NCBI RefSeq assembly: GCF_014191775.1
Contig: NZ_JACHXA010000005.1
Coordinates: forward strand, 186,001-250,000
Direction of reading: 5' to 3'
Length of the DNA stretch: 64,000 nt
From: Limibacillus halophilus
GTDB lineage: Bacteria > Pseudomonadota > Alphaproteobacteria > Kiloniellales > CECT-8803
A program made the position numbers and the translations under genes. The notes below the pieces were generated by a model. That model did no database searches. It had not been told where the DNA came from and saw nothing but the letters and a program-made list of their open reading frames with translations. Below, in pieces: positions 1-10,957 of this stretch (position 1 is the first letter of the stretch; every line of letters begins with the position of its first letter).

Positions 1-91
1 CTTTGGGTTCTGGTCGATGGTGATTTTTCTCGGCGTTTTGACGATCGGGTTTGTCTACGAGTGGAAAAAGGGAGCGTTGGAATGGGAGTGA
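1..91 (+). CDS. nuoA: NADH-quinone oxidoreductase subunit A, C-terminal end (partial)
   Basis: The last 29 codons of NuoA (reading frame from base 2 to the TGA at 89-91), with the 5' part outside the window. The visible peptide is a hydrophobic helix followed by a short charged tail ([12 protein letters not shown]), which is how the third transmembrane helix and tail of NuoA end. NuoA is a small membrane subunit of complex I near the quinone site. The following nuoB start lies inside this gene, with a 10-base overlap. Identity rests on the tail and on its place immediately before nuoB. Confidence 0.85.
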   Translation, partial: FGFWSMVIFLGVLTIGFVYEWKKGALEWE

Positions 92-636
92 AAATCCCCG
101 TCGTGGCTGCAAATGAAGCGCCCTTGGCTCCCGGCGTCCAACAGGATGCCCTTTTAAAGACCGTGACCAACGAGTTGGAAGACAAAGGGTTCGTCGTCGC
201 GCAACTGGACAAGCTGGCTGCTTGGGCGCAATCCGGGTCGCTTTGGCCCATGACCTTTGGGTTGGCCTGTTGCGCCGTGGAAATGATGCATACCGCCTGT
301 AGTCGTTATGATCTGGATCGATTCGGGATGGTGTTCAGACCGAGCCCGCGGCAGTCGGATGTGATGATCGTGGCCGGCACTTTGTGCAATAAGATGGCGC
401 CCGCACTGCGCAAGGTCTACGACCAGATGGCCGAACCGCGCTATGTGATTTCGATGGGCTCCTGTGCCAATGGAGGGGGGTATTACCACTATTCCTACTC
501 TGTTGTGCGTGGATGTGACCGAATCGTACCTGTTGATATTTACGTACCCGGCTGTCCGCCAACCGCCGAGGCGCTGCTCTATGGCGTTTTACAGTTGCAG
601 AAGAAGATACGTCGGCAGGGCGGCCTGTCCCGCTAA
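82..636 (+). CDS. nuoB: NADH-quinone oxidoreductase subunit B
   Basis: Peripheral-arm subunit carrying the terminal [4Fe-4S] cluster N2, which passes electrons to quinone. It is 184 aa, normal for the family. Four cluster ligands are visible: the adjacent pair C63-C64 in [10 protein letters not shown]128 in SMGSCANGG and C158 in YVPGCPP. I chose the ATG at 82 over an in-frame GTG at 61 because GGAG lies about 8 bases before it and the protein then begins at the conserved region. It overlaps the end of nuoA by 10 bases, suggesting translational coupling. Confidence 0.97.
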   Translation: MGVKIPVVAANEAPLAPGVQQDALLKTVTNELEDKGFVVAQLDKLAAWAQSGSLWPMTFGLACCAVEMMHTACSRYDLDRFGMVFRPSPRQSDVMIVAGTLCNKMAPALRKVYDQMAEPRYVISMGSCANGGGYYHYSYSVVRGCDRIVPVDIYVPGCPPTAEALLYGVLQLQKKIRRQGGLSR

Positions 637-668
637 TCGTTTCAACCCGGGAAATGAGAAGGGCTTTC

Positions 669-1304
669 ATGCTAGAAGCCTTGAAAGAGCTGGCAGATTA
701 CCTTGAGGCGAGCAGGCCTCGTGAGGTCTTGCGCAGCGAAATTGCATACGACGAGCTGGTGATTTGGACCGGTAAGGACGGGCTGGTTAAGCTGATGAGC
801 TTCCTGCGCGATGATCAGAACTGCAAATTCAAGCAGATTTCCGACATCACTGCGGTCGACTACCCGGCCCGTGAACAACGTTTCGAGCTCGTCTACAACC
901 TGTTGTCCTTTGCCCACAACATGCGGCTGCGCGTCAAACTTGCCGTGGGCGATGAAGAGTCCGTGCCTTCGCTGACACCGCTTTATCCCGGCGCGAATTG
1001 GTTCGAGCGAGAAGTATGGGACCTCTTTGGTATTTATTTTGATAACCACCCGGACTTGCGCCGCATCCTCACGGATTATGGATTTGAAGGCCATCCTTTG
1101 CGCAAGGATTTCCCGCTGACCGGCCATGTCGAATTACGCTACGACGAAACGCAAAAGCGGGTTGTCTACGAACCTGTCAAGTTGGTTCAGGATTTCCGCA
1201 CCTTCGATTTTGTGAGTCCATGGGAGGGAATGTTGCGCTTGCCCGGTGATGAAAAGGCGGAGAAACCGGCCGCGAGCAAATCCGGTAAGGAGGGGGCATC
1301 CTGA
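669..1304 (+). CDS. nuoC: NADH-quinone oxidoreductase subunit C
   Basis: The 30-kDa hydrophilic subunit of complex I, separate from NuoD here (the two are fused in E. coli). The family signature [10 protein letters not shown] lies near residues 113-122 and [12 protein letters not shown] near 141-152. The ATG at 669 is preferred over the one at 654 because AGAAGGG sits just upstream, giving 211 aa. The C-terminal Lys/Ala-rich tail is common in alphaproteobacteria. Its TGA shares one base with the nuoD ATG (TGATG), so translation is probably coupled. Confidence 0.95.
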   Translation: MLEALKELADYLEASRPREVLRSEIAYDELVIWTGKDGLVKLMSFLRDDQNCKFKQISDITAVDYPAREQRFELVYNLLSFAHNMRLRVKLAVGDEESVPSLTPLYPGANWFEREVWDLFGIYFDNHPDLRRILTDYGFEGHPLRKDFPLTGHVELRYDETQKRVVYEPVKLVQDFRTFDFVSPWEGMLRLPGDEKAEKPAASKSGKEGAS

Positions 1305-2482
1305 TGGCTGAAACTAAAATCCGCCCCTTCACGCTTAATTTCGGTCCTCAACACCCCGCAGCGCACGGTGTATTGCGTCTTGTTCTGGAAATGGACGGTG
1401 AAGTCATCGAGCGCGCCGATCCTCACATCGGATTGTTGCACCGGGGGACGGAAAAGCTCATCGAATACAAAACCTACCTTCAGGCGGTGCCGTATTTTGA
1501 TCGGTTGGACTATGTCGCACCGATGTCGCAAGAACACGCCTTTAGTCTGGCAACCGAGAAATTGCTAGGGATCGAAGTGCCGCTGAGAGGGCAGTACGTC
1601 CGCGTGCTGTACTGCGAGATATCAAGGATTTTGAATCACCTGCTGAACGTCGCGACTTTCGCGCTGGACGTTGGCGCTATGACGCCGATTCTCTGGATGT
1701 TCGAAGAACGTGAAAAGCTCATGGAGTTCTACGAGCGGGCATCGGGAGCGAGACTTCACGCCGCCTATTTCCGTCCGGGTGGCGTGCATCAAGACCTGCC
1801 TGCCAGTTTGCTGGCCGATATTGCGACCTGGTCCAAAGGGTTTGAGAAATTGCTGGACGATGTCGAGGATCTGTTGACCGACAACCGTATATTCCGCCAG
1901 CGGACTGTCGATATCGGGGTGGTTACCGCGGACGATTGCTATGCTTGGGGCTTTAGCGGACCGATGCTGCGAGGTTCGGGCGTGGCCTGGGATCTTCGAA
2001 AATCGCAACCCTATGAGTGCTATGAAGACTTGGATTTTGATATTCCGGTCGGCAAGAACGGTGACTGCTTCGATCGTTACTTGGTTCGCATGGAAGAAAT
2101 GCGCCAGAGCCACCGAATTATCGTGCAATGTCTGGAAAAAATGCCTGATGGACCGGTTTCGGTTACCGATAACAAGATCGTGCCCCCCAAGCGCGGGGAG
2201 ATGAAACGTTCAATGGAGGCCTTGATCCATCACTTCAAGCTCTATACCGAGGGCTATCACGTCCCTCCCGGTGAAACCTATACGGCGGTCGAGGCGCCGA
2301 AAGGTGAGTTTGCGGTGTTCCTGGTATCGGATGGCTCGAACAAGCCCTACCGATGCAAAATCAGGGCACCCGGATTTGCACACCTTCAAGCTATGGATTT
2401 TATGTGCAAGGGCCACATGCTGGCGGACTCGGTGGCCATTTTGGGTGCTATGGATATTGTTTTTGGGGAGGTAGACCGATGA
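1304..2482 (+). CDS. nuoD: NADH-quinone oxidoreductase subunit D
   Basis: The 49-kDa subunit, 392 aa, which forms the quinone-binding pocket together with NuoB. The diagnostic N-terminal motif [14 protein letters not shown] is at about residues 12-25. The fold is related to the large subunit of [NiFe] hydrogenases, but the metal-binding cysteines are absent, as expected for complex I. The start overlaps the nuoC stop by one base, and the stop overlaps the nuoE start (ATGA), so nuoC, nuoD and nuoE form a coupled set. Confidence 0.97.
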   Translation: MAETKIRPFTLNFGPQHPAAHGVLRLVLEMDGEVIERADPHIGLLHRGTEKLIEYKTYLQAVPYFDRLDYVAPMSQEHAFSLATEKLLGIEVPLRGQYVRVLYCEISRILNHLLNVATFALDVGAMTPILWMFEEREKLMEFYERASGARLHAAYFRPGGVHQDLPASLLADIATWSKGFEKLLDDVEDLLTDNRIFRQRTVDIGVVTADDCYAWGFSGPMLRGSGVAWDLRKSQPYECYEDLDFDIPVGKNGDCFDRYLVRMEEMRQSHRIIVQCLEKMPDGPVSVTDNKIVPPKRGEMKRSMEALIHHFKLYTEGYHVPPGETYTAVEAPKGEFAVFLVSDGSNKPYRCKIRAPGFAHLQAMDFMCKGHMLADSVAILGAMDIVFGEVDR

Positions 2483-3108
2483 ACCTCAAGATTACCTCCT
2501 ACCCGGCGCCCAAAACGGACGGCTTTGTGTTCTCTTCGGAGAATCTCGCCAAGGCCAAGGATTACATGGCGCGTTACCCGGAAGGGCGGCAGGCCAGCGC
2601 CGTAATTTATCTGCTCTACCTTGCGCAGGTACAAAACGGCAATTGGGTTTCAGACGCCTGTATCGAATATGTTGCCGAGCTTTTGGAGATGGCACCGATC
2701 CGGGTCTATGAAGTCGCCAGTTTCTACACGATGTTCAACCGCAAACCGGTCGGCAAGTACCTCGTCCAGGTTTGCCGGACGACGCATTGTTGGCTCAATG
2801 GCTCTGACGCTATTGCCAAAGCTTGTTTGGAGGCTGCGGGCACAACGCACCTGGGCGAAACCAGCAGCGACGGAATGGTGACGGTCCGTGAGGTCGAGTG
2901 TCTGGGCGCTTGTTGTAATGCGCCGATGTTTCAGGTGAACGACCGTGATTACTACGAAGACCTGACACCCGAACGGGCTCAAGAAATTGTTGCTGCATTA
3001 AAGCGTGACGAGACGGTTCAGCCTGGGTCTCAAAAAGGGCGGTTGGCGTCGGTGCCTGAAGGTGGCCCGACGACCTTGCAAGCGACTTTCGGGAAGGAGG
3101 GCGCCTGA
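2479..3108 (+). CDS. nuoE: NADH-quinone oxidoreductase subunit E
   Basis: The 24-kDa subunit of the NADH-oxidising module, carrying the [2Fe-2S] cluster N1a with a thioredoxin-like fold. Ligands C99 and C104 (VCRTTHC) and C141 and C145 (CLGACC) are visible. The start at 2479 overlaps the nuoD TGA as ATGA and gives 209 aa; an upstream in-frame extension to 2353 lies entirely inside nuoD and is not credible. The C-terminal 35 residues are low-complexity. Its stop overlaps the nuoF start (TGATG). Confidence 0.95.
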   Translation: MNLKITSYPAPKTDGFVFSSENLAKAKDYMARYPEGRQASAVIYLLYLAQVQNGNWVSDACIEYVAELLEMAPIRVYEVASFYTMFNRKPVGKYLVQVCRTTHCWLNGSDAIAKACLEAAGTTHLGETSSDGMVTVREVECLGACCNAPMFQVNDRDYYEDLTPERAQEIVAALKRDETVQPGSQKGRLASVPEGGPTTLQATFGKEGA

Positions 3109-4397
3109 TGCTTTCCGATAAAGACCGCGTATTTTTGAACCTTTATGGACAGCAGGACTGGGGGCTGAAGGGTGCGCAGAAACGCGGCATCTGGGACCAG
3201 ACCAAGAAGTTGCTTGATTTGGGGCCGGAAGGAATCGTCGAGCAAATCAAAGCATCCGGACTGCGTGGGCGCGGGGGCGCAGGCTTTCCGACGGGTCTCA
3301 AGTGGTCTTTCATGCCCAAGCAGAGTGACGGGCGCCCGAGCTATCTGGTGGTCAACGCCGATGAATCCGAGCCTGGGTCCTGCAAGGACCGCGAGATCAT
3401 GCGCAATGACCCGCACATGCTGTTGGAAGGCTGTCTTGTTGCCGGTTTCGCGATGCGCTGCGCAAAAGCCTACATCTACGTCCGCGGCGAATACTGGGAG
3501 CCTTGGTGCAGGCTTGAGGCGGCCGTGGCGGAGGCGCGCTCTGCCGGCTTGCTAGGTAAGAACGCCTGCGGTTCCGGCTATGACTTCGATATCGAAATAC
3601 ATCGCGGTGCGGGCGCATATATCTGCGGCGAGGAAACTGCGTTAATCGAATCTCTCGAAGGCAAGAAGGGTCAGCCACGGTTGAAACCGCCGTTCCCGGC
3701 GGCAGTTGGGCTCTATGGCTGTCCTTCGACGGTCAACAATGTTGAAACCATCGCTGTTGCGCCGACCATTTTGCGGCGCGGCGCTGAGTGGTGGAGCGGT
3801 TTGGGACGGCCGAACAATACCGGCACCAAGATTTTCTCGATATCCGGTCACGTGAATCAACCGTGCAATGTCGAAGAGGAAATGGGGATTCCGCTCAAGG
3901 AGTTGATCGAAAAGCACGCTGGCGGCGTGCGGGGCGGTTGGGACAACCTGCTGGCGGTGGTGCCTGGGGGCTCTTCGGTGCCCGTCATTCCCAAGGATAT
4001 TTGCGACAGCGTTTTGATGGATTTCGATTCGCTGCGTGAAGTTAAGTCCGGTCTGGGTACGGCGGCTGTGATGGTGATGGACAAGTCGACGGATATCGTC
4101 GAAGCCATTGCGCGTTTCAGTCACTTCTACATGCATGAATCCTGCGGTCAGTGCACACCGTGCCGTGAAGGTACGGGTTGGATGTTCCGGGTCATGACGC
4201 GCATGGTCGAAGGTCGGGCTGACGTGTCGGAAATCGATAGCCTGCTTGATGTGAGCTATCAGGTGGAAGGGCACACGATCTGCGCGCTGGGCGATGCCGC
4301 GGCTTGGCCGGTTCAAGGGCTGATCAGGCATTTCCGGCCGGAACTTGAAAAACGAATTGTCGCTTACAAGAAAGCCCGCCAGACGGCGGCGGAGTAG
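3108..4397 (+). CDS. nuoF: NADH-quinone oxidoreductase subunit F (NADH/FMN-binding)
   Basis: The 51-kDa subunit, 429 aa, that oxidises NADH. It binds FMN and the [4Fe-4S] cluster N3. The glycine-rich segment [10 protein letters not shown] is at residues 54-63, NADESEPG at 83-90, and the N3 ligands are C346, C349, C352 (SCGQCTPC) and C392 (HTICALGD). The length matches the family. The residue after EPG in the NADESEPG segment is Ser where Thr is common, a conservative change. It starts on the nuoE stop and is followed 6 bases later by nuoG. Confidence 0.97.
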   Translation: MLSDKDRVFLNLYGQQDWGLKGAQKRGIWDQTKKLLDLGPEGIVEQIKASGLRGRGGAGFPTGLKWSFMPKQSDGRPSYLVVNADESEPGSCKDREIMRNDPHMLLEGCLVAGFAMRCAKAYIYVRGEYWEPWCRLEAAVAEARSAGLLGKNACGSGYDFDIEIHRGAGAYICGEETALIESLEGKKGQPRLKPPFPAAVGLYGCPSTVNNVETIAVAPTILRRGAEWWSGLGRPNNTGTKIFSISGHVNQPCNVEEEMGIPLKELIEKHAGGVRGGWDNLLAVVPGGSSVPVIPKDICDSVLMDFDSLREVKSGLGTAAVMVMDKSTDIVEAIARFSHFYMHESCGQCTPCREGTGWMFRVMTRMVEGRADVSEIDSLLDVSYQVEGHTICALGDAAAWPVQGLIRHFRPELEKRIVAYKKARQTAAE

Positions 4398-4403
4398 GGC
4401 TTC

Positions 4404-6464
4404 ATGCCGAAAATCACGGTAGATGGCGTTGAAATTGAGGTCCCCGCAGGGGTAACAGTCCTTCAGGCCTGCGAAATGGCGGGCAAGGAAGTGCCGCGCT
4501 TTTGCTATCACGACCGCTTGTCCATTGCGGGCAACTGCCGCATGTGTCTGGTTGAGATGGAAAAAGCTCCCAAGCCCATCGCCTCCTGCGCGATGCCGGT
4601 TGGTGACGGCATGGTCATCCGGACCGATTCGGAAAAGGTAAAAAAAGCCCGCAAGGGTGTGATGGAATTCCTGCTGATCAACCACCCGCTCGATTGCCCG
4701 ATTTGCGATCAAGGCGGCGAGTGCGATTTGCAGGACCAAGCCATGGCATATGGCTTTGATCGCAGCCGATATGAGGAAAACAAGCGGTCGGTTCCAGAGA
4801 AGTACATGGGGCCGTTGATAAAGACAATCATGACCCGCTGCATTCACTGCACGCGCTGTGTTCGTTTCTCAACGGAGATTGGCGGCGTGGAGCAGATGGG
4901 GCTGTTGAACCGTGGTGAAAACGCTGAAATCACCAGCTTGGAGCAGGCAGTCAATTCGGAGCTTTCGGGCAATGTCGTGGATGTCTGTCCGGTGGGCGCG
5001 CTTACCAGCCGCCCTTATGCTTTTCATGCGCGCCCTTGGGAACTGCGCAAGACGCAGAGCGTTGATGTTATGGACGCGGTTGGCTCCAACATTCGTGTCG
5101 ATGTCCGAGGTCGTGAAGTTCTACGTGTCCTGCCGCGCCTGCATGAGGGCATCAACGAAGAGTGGATTCACGATAAGACCCGGCACGCTATTGATGGCCT
5201 CAAGAGGCGCCGTCTCGACCGTCCCTATGTACGCCGTGACGGAAAGCTGCAGCCAGCGACCTGGGACGAAGCCTTTGATGCGATCATTGAGGGCTTTAAG
5301 GGCTTGGGTGGCGATGAACTGGCAGCTATTGCCGGGGACCTTTGTGACGTGGAATCCATGCTCGCTCTAAAGGATTTCATGAGCGGTCTTGGCTCTACCA
5401 ACATCGATTGTCGACAAGACGGTGCCAAGATCGGTAACGGCCCTCGCGGAAGTTATATTTTCAATACCTCGATCGCTGGGATTGAAGAGGCAGATGCTTG
5501 CTTGATCGTGGGCAGCAACCCGCGATGGGAAGCGGCCATGGTTAATGCCCGCATCCGCAAGCGGTTCTTGAAAGGTCGCTTTCCGATCGGTTTGATTGGA
5601 CCGGAAGTCGATCTGACATATGACTATGCGCATCTGGGTGAGGACCCGAGCGCTCTGGCCGCGCTTGCCAAGGGCAAAAGTGATTTTGCCAAGGTTCTCG
5701 ATCAAGCCGAGCGCCCGATGATCGTTCTGGGTTCCGGCGTGTTGGCGCGTGCTGACGGCGACGCCTTATTGGCTTTGGCCCGGGAGGTCGCCGAACGTTA
5801 CGGCATGGTGAGCGACAACTGGAACGGCTTTAATGTTCTGCAGCGCGCGGCCAGCCGTGTCGGCGGTTTAGATATAGGCTTCTTGCCCGGCGAAGGTGGC
5901 CGCGACCTGGCAGGTATCCTCGCAGGCTGTAAGGCGGGTGATGTCAAGGCCGTGTGGCTGTTGGGTGCGGACGAAATTCCGGCGAATCAACTGGGCAATG
6001 CCTTCGTCGTCTATCAAGGCCACCATGGCGACGCCGGGGCGCATCGCGCCGATGTCATCCTGCCGGGTGCGGCTTACACCGAGAAGAATGGTACCTATGT
6101 GAACACCGAAGGCCGGGTACAACTGGGCCGTCTAACGGTGTTTCCTCCCGGACAAGCGCGCGAGGACTGGACGATACTGCGCGCGCTGTCCGAACGCCTT
6201 GGGGAGCCTTTGCCATACGATAATCTTGGGCAACTGCGTCAACGGATGATCGAAGTGAATTCGGTTTTCGGATCGCTTGATCAGATCGCTCCCGGGGCTT
6301 GGGGTGTGTTTGGCAAAGCAGGGACCGTGAACAAGGAGCCCTTCAGCCTACCGATCGAGAATTTCTACATGACGGACCCGATATCAAGATCGTCAGAGAC
6401 CATGGCGGCCTGTAGCGAGGCCTTCGTCTGGAAGACAGGGGAGGCGACCGGGACCCATGGTTGA
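4404..6464 (+). CDS. nuoG: NADH-quinone oxidoreductase subunit G
   Basis: The 75-kDa iron-sulfur subunit, 686 aa, that carries electrons from NuoE/NuoF toward NuoB. An N-terminal [2Fe-2S] domain has C34, C45, C48 and C62. The N5 cluster uses H94, C98, C101 and C107 ([14 protein letters not shown]). The N4 cluster uses C146, C149, C152 and C195. After CPVGAL there is a molybdopterin-oxidoreductase-like domain without cofactor residues. The extra cysteine set for cluster N7, present in E. coli NuoG, is absent, as in mitochondria. The last 8 bases overlap nuoH. Confidence 0.96.
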   Translation: MPKITVDGVEIEVPAGVTVLQACEMAGKEVPRFCYHDRLSIAGNCRMCLVEMEKAPKPIASCAMPVGDGMVIRTDSEKVKKARKGVMEFLLINHPLDCPICDQGGECDLQDQAMAYGFDRSRYEENKRSVPEKYMGPLIKTIMTRCIHCTRCVRFSTEIGGVEQMGLLNRGENAEITSLEQAVNSELSGNVVDVCPVGALTSRPYAFHARPWELRKTQSVDVMDAVGSNIRVDVRGREVLRVLPRLHEGINEEWIHDKTRHAIDGLKRRRLDRPYVRRDGKLQPATWDEAFDAIIEGFKGLGGDELAAIAGDLCDVESMLALKDFMSGLGSTNIDCRQDGAKIGNGPRGSYIFNTSIAGIEEADACLIVGSNPRWEAAMVNARIRKRFLKGRFPIGLIGPEVDLTYDYAHLGEDPSALAALAKGKSDFAKVLDQAERPMIVLGSGVLARADGDALLALAREVAERYGMVSDNWNGFNVLQRAASRVGGLDIGFLPGEGGRDLAGILAGCKAGDVKAVWLLGADEIPANQLGNAFVVYQGHHGDAGAHRADVILPGAAYTEKNGTYVNTEGRVQLGRLTVFPPGQAREDWTILRALSERLGEPLPYDNLGQLRQRMIEVNSVFGSLDQIAPGAWGVFGKAGTVNKEPFSLPIENFYMTDPISRSSETMAACSEAFVWKTGEATGTHG

Positions 6465-7467
6465 ATTCTGGAGCGGCTACGCCTGGCCGACAATCTATAT
6501 CGTCCTGCAGATTCTGGCGATCGTTGTTCCTTTGTTGGTAGCCGTCGCTTATCTGACCTATGCCGAGCGCAAGGTCATCGCAGCGATGCAGCTTCGCAAG
6601 GGCCCCAACGTCGTCGGCCCGCTCGGTTTGCTGCAGCCGTTAGCCGATGGCGTGAAATTGCTGTTCAAAGAGACGATTCTGCCGGTCGGCGCGAACAAGG
6701 TTGTGTTCATGGCAGCGCCGATGCTGACCTTTGCACTGGCAATGGTGGCATGGGCCGTGATTCCCGTCGGTGAGGGGTTGGTGATCGCCGACATCAACGT
6801 CGGTATCCTCTATCTTTTTGCGATCTCCTCCCTTGGTATCTATGGCGTTTTGATGGCCGGTTGGGCCTCGAACTCCAAATACCCCTTCTTAGGCGCGCTC
6901 CGCTCGGCTGCGCAGATGGTGTCCTACGAAGTTTCCATGGGCTTCGTCATTATCACAGTGTTGCTGTGTGTTGGTTCGTTGAACCTGACAGCGATCGTGG
7001 AGGCACAGCGAACCGTCTGGTTTGCCTTACCGCTGCTGCCGATGTTCGTGATCTTTTTCGTGTCGGTGCTGGCGGAGACGAACCGGGCGCCATTTGACCT
7101 GCCGGAAGGCGAGTCGGAATTGGTGGCCGGCTATTTCGTCGAGTACTCAGCGATGAGCTTCGCACTCTTCTTCCTCGGCGAATACGCGAACATGATCCTT
7201 ATGAGTGCGATGGTGTCCATCCTGTTTCTGGGCGGTTGGTTGCCGATCATGGACATTGCGCCGTTTAACTGGATTCCGGGGCCCATTTGGTTCGCCGGTA
7301 AGATTGCCTTGGTTTTGTTCTGCTTCCTTTGGGTGCGTGCTACCTTCCCGCGCTATCGCTACGACCAATTGATGCGCCTGGGATGGAAAGTATTTTTGCC
7401 CCTATCGCTGATTTGGGTCGTGCTGACGGCGGGCGTACTGGTGGCTTTCGATTGGGTGCCCGCATGA
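6457..7467 (+). CDS. nuoH: NADH-quinone oxidoreductase subunit H
   Basis: Integral membrane subunit, 336 aa with about eight transmembrane helices, that forms the heel of complex I and part of the quinone chamber at the membrane interface. Family signatures seen are [17 protein letters not shown] near residues 31-47 and [20 protein letters not shown] near 208-227. GGGGAGG-type ribosome binding bases precede the ATG inside nuoG, and the two genes overlap by 8 bases. Confidence 0.97.
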   Translation: MVEFWSGYAWPTIYIVLQILAIVVPLLVAVAYLTYAERKVIAAMQLRKGPNVVGPLGLLQPLADGVKLLFKETILPVGANKVVFMAAPMLTFALAMVAWAVIPVGEGLVIADINVGILYLFAISSLGIYGVLMAGWASNSKYPFLGALRSAAQMVSYEVSMGFVIITVLLCVGSLNLTAIVEAQRTVWFALPLLPMFVIFFVSVLAETNRAPFDLPEGESELVAGYFVEYSAMSFALFFLGEYANMILMSAMVSILFLGGWLPIMDIAPFNWIPGPIWFAGKIALVLFCFLWVRATFPRYRYDQLMRLGWKVFLPLSLIWVVLTAGVLVAFDWVPA

Positions 7468-7488
7468 CGATGAAAGAGGTTTGATCCA

Positions 7489-7977
7489 ATGGCCTTTGTA
7501 GAGCGTAGCGTCAAATCGCTGTTCCTGTTGGAGTTGCTCTCCGGGATGTGGCTCACCCTGCGGTATTTCTTCAAGCCGAAGGTGACATTGAACTATCCCC
7601 ACGAGAAGGGGCCGCTGAGCCCGCGATTCCGGGGGGAGCATGCCTTGCGCCGTTATCCGAACGGCGAGGAGCGTTGTATCGCCTGTAAGCTTTGCGAAGC
7701 GGTTTGTCCTGCGCTGGCGATTACCATCGAGGCGGAGCCGCGTGAAGATGGCAGCCGTCGTACGACGCGCTACGACATCGACATGACGAAGTGCATTTAC
7801 TGTGGTCTTTGCCAGGAGGCTTGCCCGGTAGACGCTATTGTCGAAGGGCCAAATTTCGAGTTTGCCGCCGAGAACCGCGAAGAGCTTTTCTATAACAAAG
7901 AAAAGCTTCTCGAAAATGGCGATCGTTGGGAACAGGAGATCGCTCAGAATTTGGCGTTGGATGCACCCTATCGGTGA
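7489..7977 (+). CDS. nuoI: NADH-quinone oxidoreductase subunit I (2x[4Fe-4S] ferredoxin)
   Basis: The 23-kDa (TYKY) subunit, 162 aa, which holds clusters N6a and N6b between NuoG and NuoB. Two classic CxxCxxCxxxCP motifs are visible: C63, C66, C69, C73 and C102, C105, C108, C112. The amphipathic N-terminus (about residues 8-30) is the membrane-contacting helix typical of the family. The gene is followed by a 103-base gap before nuoJ, the largest gap in this operon. Confidence 0.97.
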   Translation: MAFVERSVKSLFLLELLSGMWLTLRYFFKPKVTLNYPHEKGPLSPRFRGEHALRRYPNGEERCIACKLCEAVCPALAITIEAEPREDGSRRTTRYDIDMTKCIYCGLCQEACPVDAIVEGPNFEFAAENREELFYNKEKLLENGDRWEQEIAQNLALDAPYR

Positions 7978-8080
7978 TCGGCAGCCAGATGACAGAGATG
8001 GGCCGGCCCGAGGGATGAGTCGGTGACTAGGAAAGGAACGGTATTTTGTTTGTCGTGAGAGAGAGGAAGGGCAGCCGGTC

Positions 8081-8695
8081 ATGATCGTACAAGCCCTGGT
8101 TTTTTATCTCTTCGCCGCGATCACGGTGGCTTCGGCCGTAATGGTAATTGCGGCGCGAAATCCCGTGCATTCGGTCCTTTTCCTAATCCTTGCCTTCGTA
8201 AACTCGGCCGGATTGTTCGTTCTGATGGGCGCCGAGTTCTTGGGGATGATCCTGATTGTTGTATATGTCGGCGCGGTGGCGGTGTTGTTCCTTTTCGTCG
8301 TGATGATGTTGGATATCAACATCGTCGAGTTGCGGCAGGGGTTCCTTCAATACCTGCCTATCGGAGCTCTTGTAGGCCTGATCCTGCTGCTGGAGTTGGT
8401 CTTGGCACTGGGTGCGTGGGTTGTTTCGCCGGAAGCGGTCGCTGTCGCGCAACTGCCGATACCGCCCTTGTCCGAGGCCAGTAACACCCGGGCCTTGGGG
8501 CGTATCCTCTACACGGACTACATTTACCTCTTCCAAGCTGCGGGCTTGGTGCTGCTGGTTGCCATGATCGGCGCCATCGTACTGACCCTGCGCCAGCGCG
8601 AAGGCGTGCGACGTCAGTCGATCTCACAACAGGTTTCGCGCAAAGTCAGCGATTCCGTGGAGGTCAAGAAAGTCCCAAGTCGGAGTGGGGTGTGA
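8081..8695 (+). CDS. nuoJ: NADH-quinone oxidoreductase subunit J
   Basis: Membrane subunit, 204 aa with five predicted transmembrane segments, next to NuoK and NuoA in the proton-translocating arm. The motif [13 protein letters not shown] (about residues 28-40) and the [14 protein letters not shown] stretch (about 64-77) identify the family. GGAAGGG lies 9 bases before the ATG. The C-terminal 40 residues after the last helix are basic and cytoplasmic-looking. It ends one base before the nuoK ATG. Confidence 0.95.
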   Translation: MIVQALVFYLFAAITVASAVMVIAARNPVHSVLFLILAFVNSAGLFVLMGAEFLGMILIVVYVGAVAVLFLFVVMMLDINIVELRQGFLQYLPIGALVGLILLLELVLALGAWVVSPEAVAVAQLPIPPLSEASNTRALGRILYTDYIYLFQAAGLVLLVAMIGAIVLTLRQREGVRRQSISQQVSRKVSDSVEVKKVPSRSGV

Positions 8696-8696
8696 T

Positions 8697-9008
8697 ATGT
8701 GGGAAATTGGCTTATCGCATTACCTCACGCTGGCGGCGATCCTTTTTACCCTGGGGATTTTCGGCATTTTCCTGAACCGCAAGAACGTAATCGTCATTCT
8801 GATGTCTCTCGAGCTGATGTTGCTGGCTGTTAACATCAACTTCGTGGCTTTTTCCACTCATCTGGGGGATCTGGTCGGTCAGGTGTTCACCATGATTGTC
8901 TTAACGGTTGCCGCTGCTGAAGCGGCGATCGGTTTGGCCATTCTGGTGGTCTATTTCCGAAACCGTGGGTCGATCGCGGTTGAAGACATCAACATGATGA
9001 AGGGCTGA
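8697..9008 (+). CDS. nuoK: NADH-quinone oxidoreductase subunit K
   Basis: Small membrane subunit, 103 aa with three transmembrane helices, related to MrpC of antiporters. Conserved acidic residues in the second and third helices are present ([13 protein letters not shown] and [13 protein letters not shown]). I start at the ATG at 8697 because GGAGTGGGG precedes it and the length fits the family; a GTG at 8685 would add four residues inside nuoJ. It sits between nuoJ and nuoL as in other nuo operons. Confidence 0.96.
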   Translation: MWEIGLSHYLTLAAILFTLGIFGIFLNRKNVIVILMSLELMLLAVNINFVAFSTHLGDLVGQVFTMIVLTVAAAEAAIGLAILVVYFRNRGSIAVEDINMMKG

Positions 9009-9018
9009 GGCGCTAGCC

Positions 9019-10947
9019 ATGGAATTTCTGATCGTCTTTTTGCCGTTGTTGGGCGCCATCATCGCGGGTTTCTTCGACAAGCGTATCGGTGACCGTGGTG
9101 CACAGCTTGTGACCTGCAGTTTTCTGGTGCTCGCTGCGCTGCTGTCCTGCATCACCTTTGCCTCTGTAGCCTTCGGCGACGAAAAGGTGCGTCTTGTCGA
9201 GCTCTTCACCTGGATTGACAGCGGGTCATTCGAGGCATCCTGGGCGCTGCGGATCGATACGCTTTCAGCTGTCATGCTCGTGGTGGTCACGGTCGTGTCC
9301 GCCATGGTCCATATCTACTCTGTTGGCTACATGAGCCATGACAAATCCAAGCCGCGTTTTTTCAGTTATCTCAGCCTCTTCACATTTTTCATGTTGATGC
9401 TGGTGACCGCCGATAATTTCGTGCAGATGTTCTTCGGTTGGGAAGGCGTGGGGCTGGCATCCTATCTGCTGATTGGTTTCTGGTACGAGCGTCCTAGCGC
9501 CAATGCCGCGGCAATAAAGGCTTTCTTGGTCAACCGGGTTGGTGATATCGGTTTTGCCCTGGGCATTGCCGGTGCCTTTTTGTTGCTCGGTACGGTCAAT
9601 TTCGAACAGGCCTTTCAGATCGTCCCACAGTATGCCGACCATCAACTCGGTTTCCTGGGGTTTGAAGGCCATGCGCTCACAATCATATGCTTGTTGCTCT
9701 TCATCGGCGCCATGGGTAAATCCGCGCAACTCGGCCTACATACCTGGCTGCCCGATGCCATGGAGGGGCCGACACCCGTTTCAGCCCTGATCCATGCAGC
9801 GACCATGGTGACGGCAGGGGTCTTCATGCTGGTCCGGCTTTCGCCCATTTTCGAGTATGCGCCTGATGCGCTGACCGTCGTGACCATTGTCGGCGCCTGC
9901 ACGGCCTTCTTTGCAGCCACTGTCGGCACGACGCAGAACGATATCAAGCGCGTGATCGCCTATTCGACCTGTTCGCAGCTTGGTTACATGTTCTTCGCGA
10001 TTGGTGTGTCGGCTTATGGTGCGGCGATATTCCACCTGGCAACTCATGCTTTCTTCAAAGCATTGCTTTTCTTGGGTGCTGGGTCGGTCATCCATGCGGT
10101 GTCCGACGAGCAGGATATGCGCAAGATGGGCGGTTTGTGGAAGACCATTCCCTATACCTATGGGTTGATGTGGATCGGCTCGTTGGCATTGGCCGGTATT
10201 CCGCCTTTCGCAGGTTTCTTCTCCAAGGACATGATCTTGGAGGCGGCTTACGCAGCGCATACCGGGGCAGGGCAGTTTGCTTTCTGGGCCGGCGTGATCG
10301 CCGCCTTCCTGACGGCGTTCTATTCCTGGCGCCTTCTGCTCATGACCTTCCACGGTAAGTACCGCGGTGACGCTCATGTGTTTGAGCATGCCCATGAATC
10401 GCCAAAGGTGATGTTGATCCCATTGATGGTGCTGGCGAGCGGTGCCGTTTTGGTGGGTTACGTTGCCTATGACTGGTTCGTCGGAGATGGTCGTGAAGCG
10501 TTCTGGGGTGCATCCATACTTGCGCTTGAAGATGTTATCGAAGAAGCGCACCACGTTCCGACCTGGGTCAAGATCTTGCCGCTGGTCGTCGCGGTTTCCG
10601 GTATTGCCACTGCTTATCTGGCCTACAGCGTAATGCCCGGCTTGCCTGCCCGGTTCGTTTCGGCAGCGCGGCCGCTTTACCTGTTCTTGCTCAACAAATG
10701 GTATTTCGACGAGCTTTACGATTTTCTCTTCGTACGACCGGCGAGAGCTTTGGGCCGAGGACTGTGGCAGACGGGCGATGTTCTGTTGATAGATGGTTTG
10801 GGTCCCAACGGTGTTGCGAGCGTTGCTCGGGGTATCGCGCAACGCGTGGCCAAGGTTCAAAGCGGTTACGTCTATCACTATGCCTTTGCCATGCTGATCG
10901 GGGTGGTGTTCCTGGTTAGCTGGTATCTCTTGACTCGGATTGGATGA
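9019..10947 (+). CDS. nuoL: NADH-quinone oxidoreductase subunit L
   Basis: The largest antiporter-like membrane subunit, 642 aa, at the far end of the complex I membrane arm, driving one of the proton channels. Hallmarks are [17 protein letters not shown] (catalytic Glu in helix 5) and [19 protein letters not shown] followed by [10 protein letters not shown] (channel Lys and His). The C-terminal region continues into the long lateral helix and a last transmembrane segment. It ends 10 bases before the nuoM ATG. Confidence 0.97.
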   Translation: MEFLIVFLPLLGAIIAGFFDKRIGDRGAQLVTCSFLVLAALLSCITFASVAFGDEKVRLVELFTWIDSGSFEASWALRIDTLSAVMLVVVTVVSAMVHIYSVGYMSHDKSKPRFFSYLSLFTFFMLMLVTADNFVQMFFGWEGVGLASYLLIGFWYERPSANAAAIKAFLVNRVGDIGFALGIAGAFLLLGTVNFEQAFQIVPQYADHQLGFLGFEGHALTIICLLLFIGAMGKSAQLGLHTWLPDAMEGPTPVSALIHAATMVTAGVFMLVRLSPIFEYAPDALTVVTIVGACTAFFAATVGTTQNDIKRVIAYSTCSQLGYMFFAIGVSAYGAAIFHLATHAFFKALLFLGAGSVIHAVSDEQDMRKMGGLWKTIPYTYGLMWIGSLALAGIPPFAGFFSKDMILEAAYAAHTGAGQFAFWAGVIAAFLTAFYSWRLLLMTFHGKYRGDAHVFEHAHESPKVMLIPLMVLASGAVLVGYVAYDWFVGDGREAFWGASILALEDVIEEAHHVPTWVKILPLVVAVSGIATAYLAYSVMPGLPARFVSAARPLYLFLLNKWYFDELYDFLFVRPARALGRGLWQTGDVLLIDGLGPNGVASVARGIAQRVAKVQSGYVYHYAFAMLIGVVFLVSWYLLTRIG

Positions 10948-10957
10948 GGCGAAAGTT

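Noticed and set aside
3642-4847. 401-codon open frame on the minus strand opposite nuoF and nuoG
   Set aside because: It is antisense to conserved cluster-binding regions of NuoF and NuoG, and its composition (many His and Arg) is that of a shadow frame.
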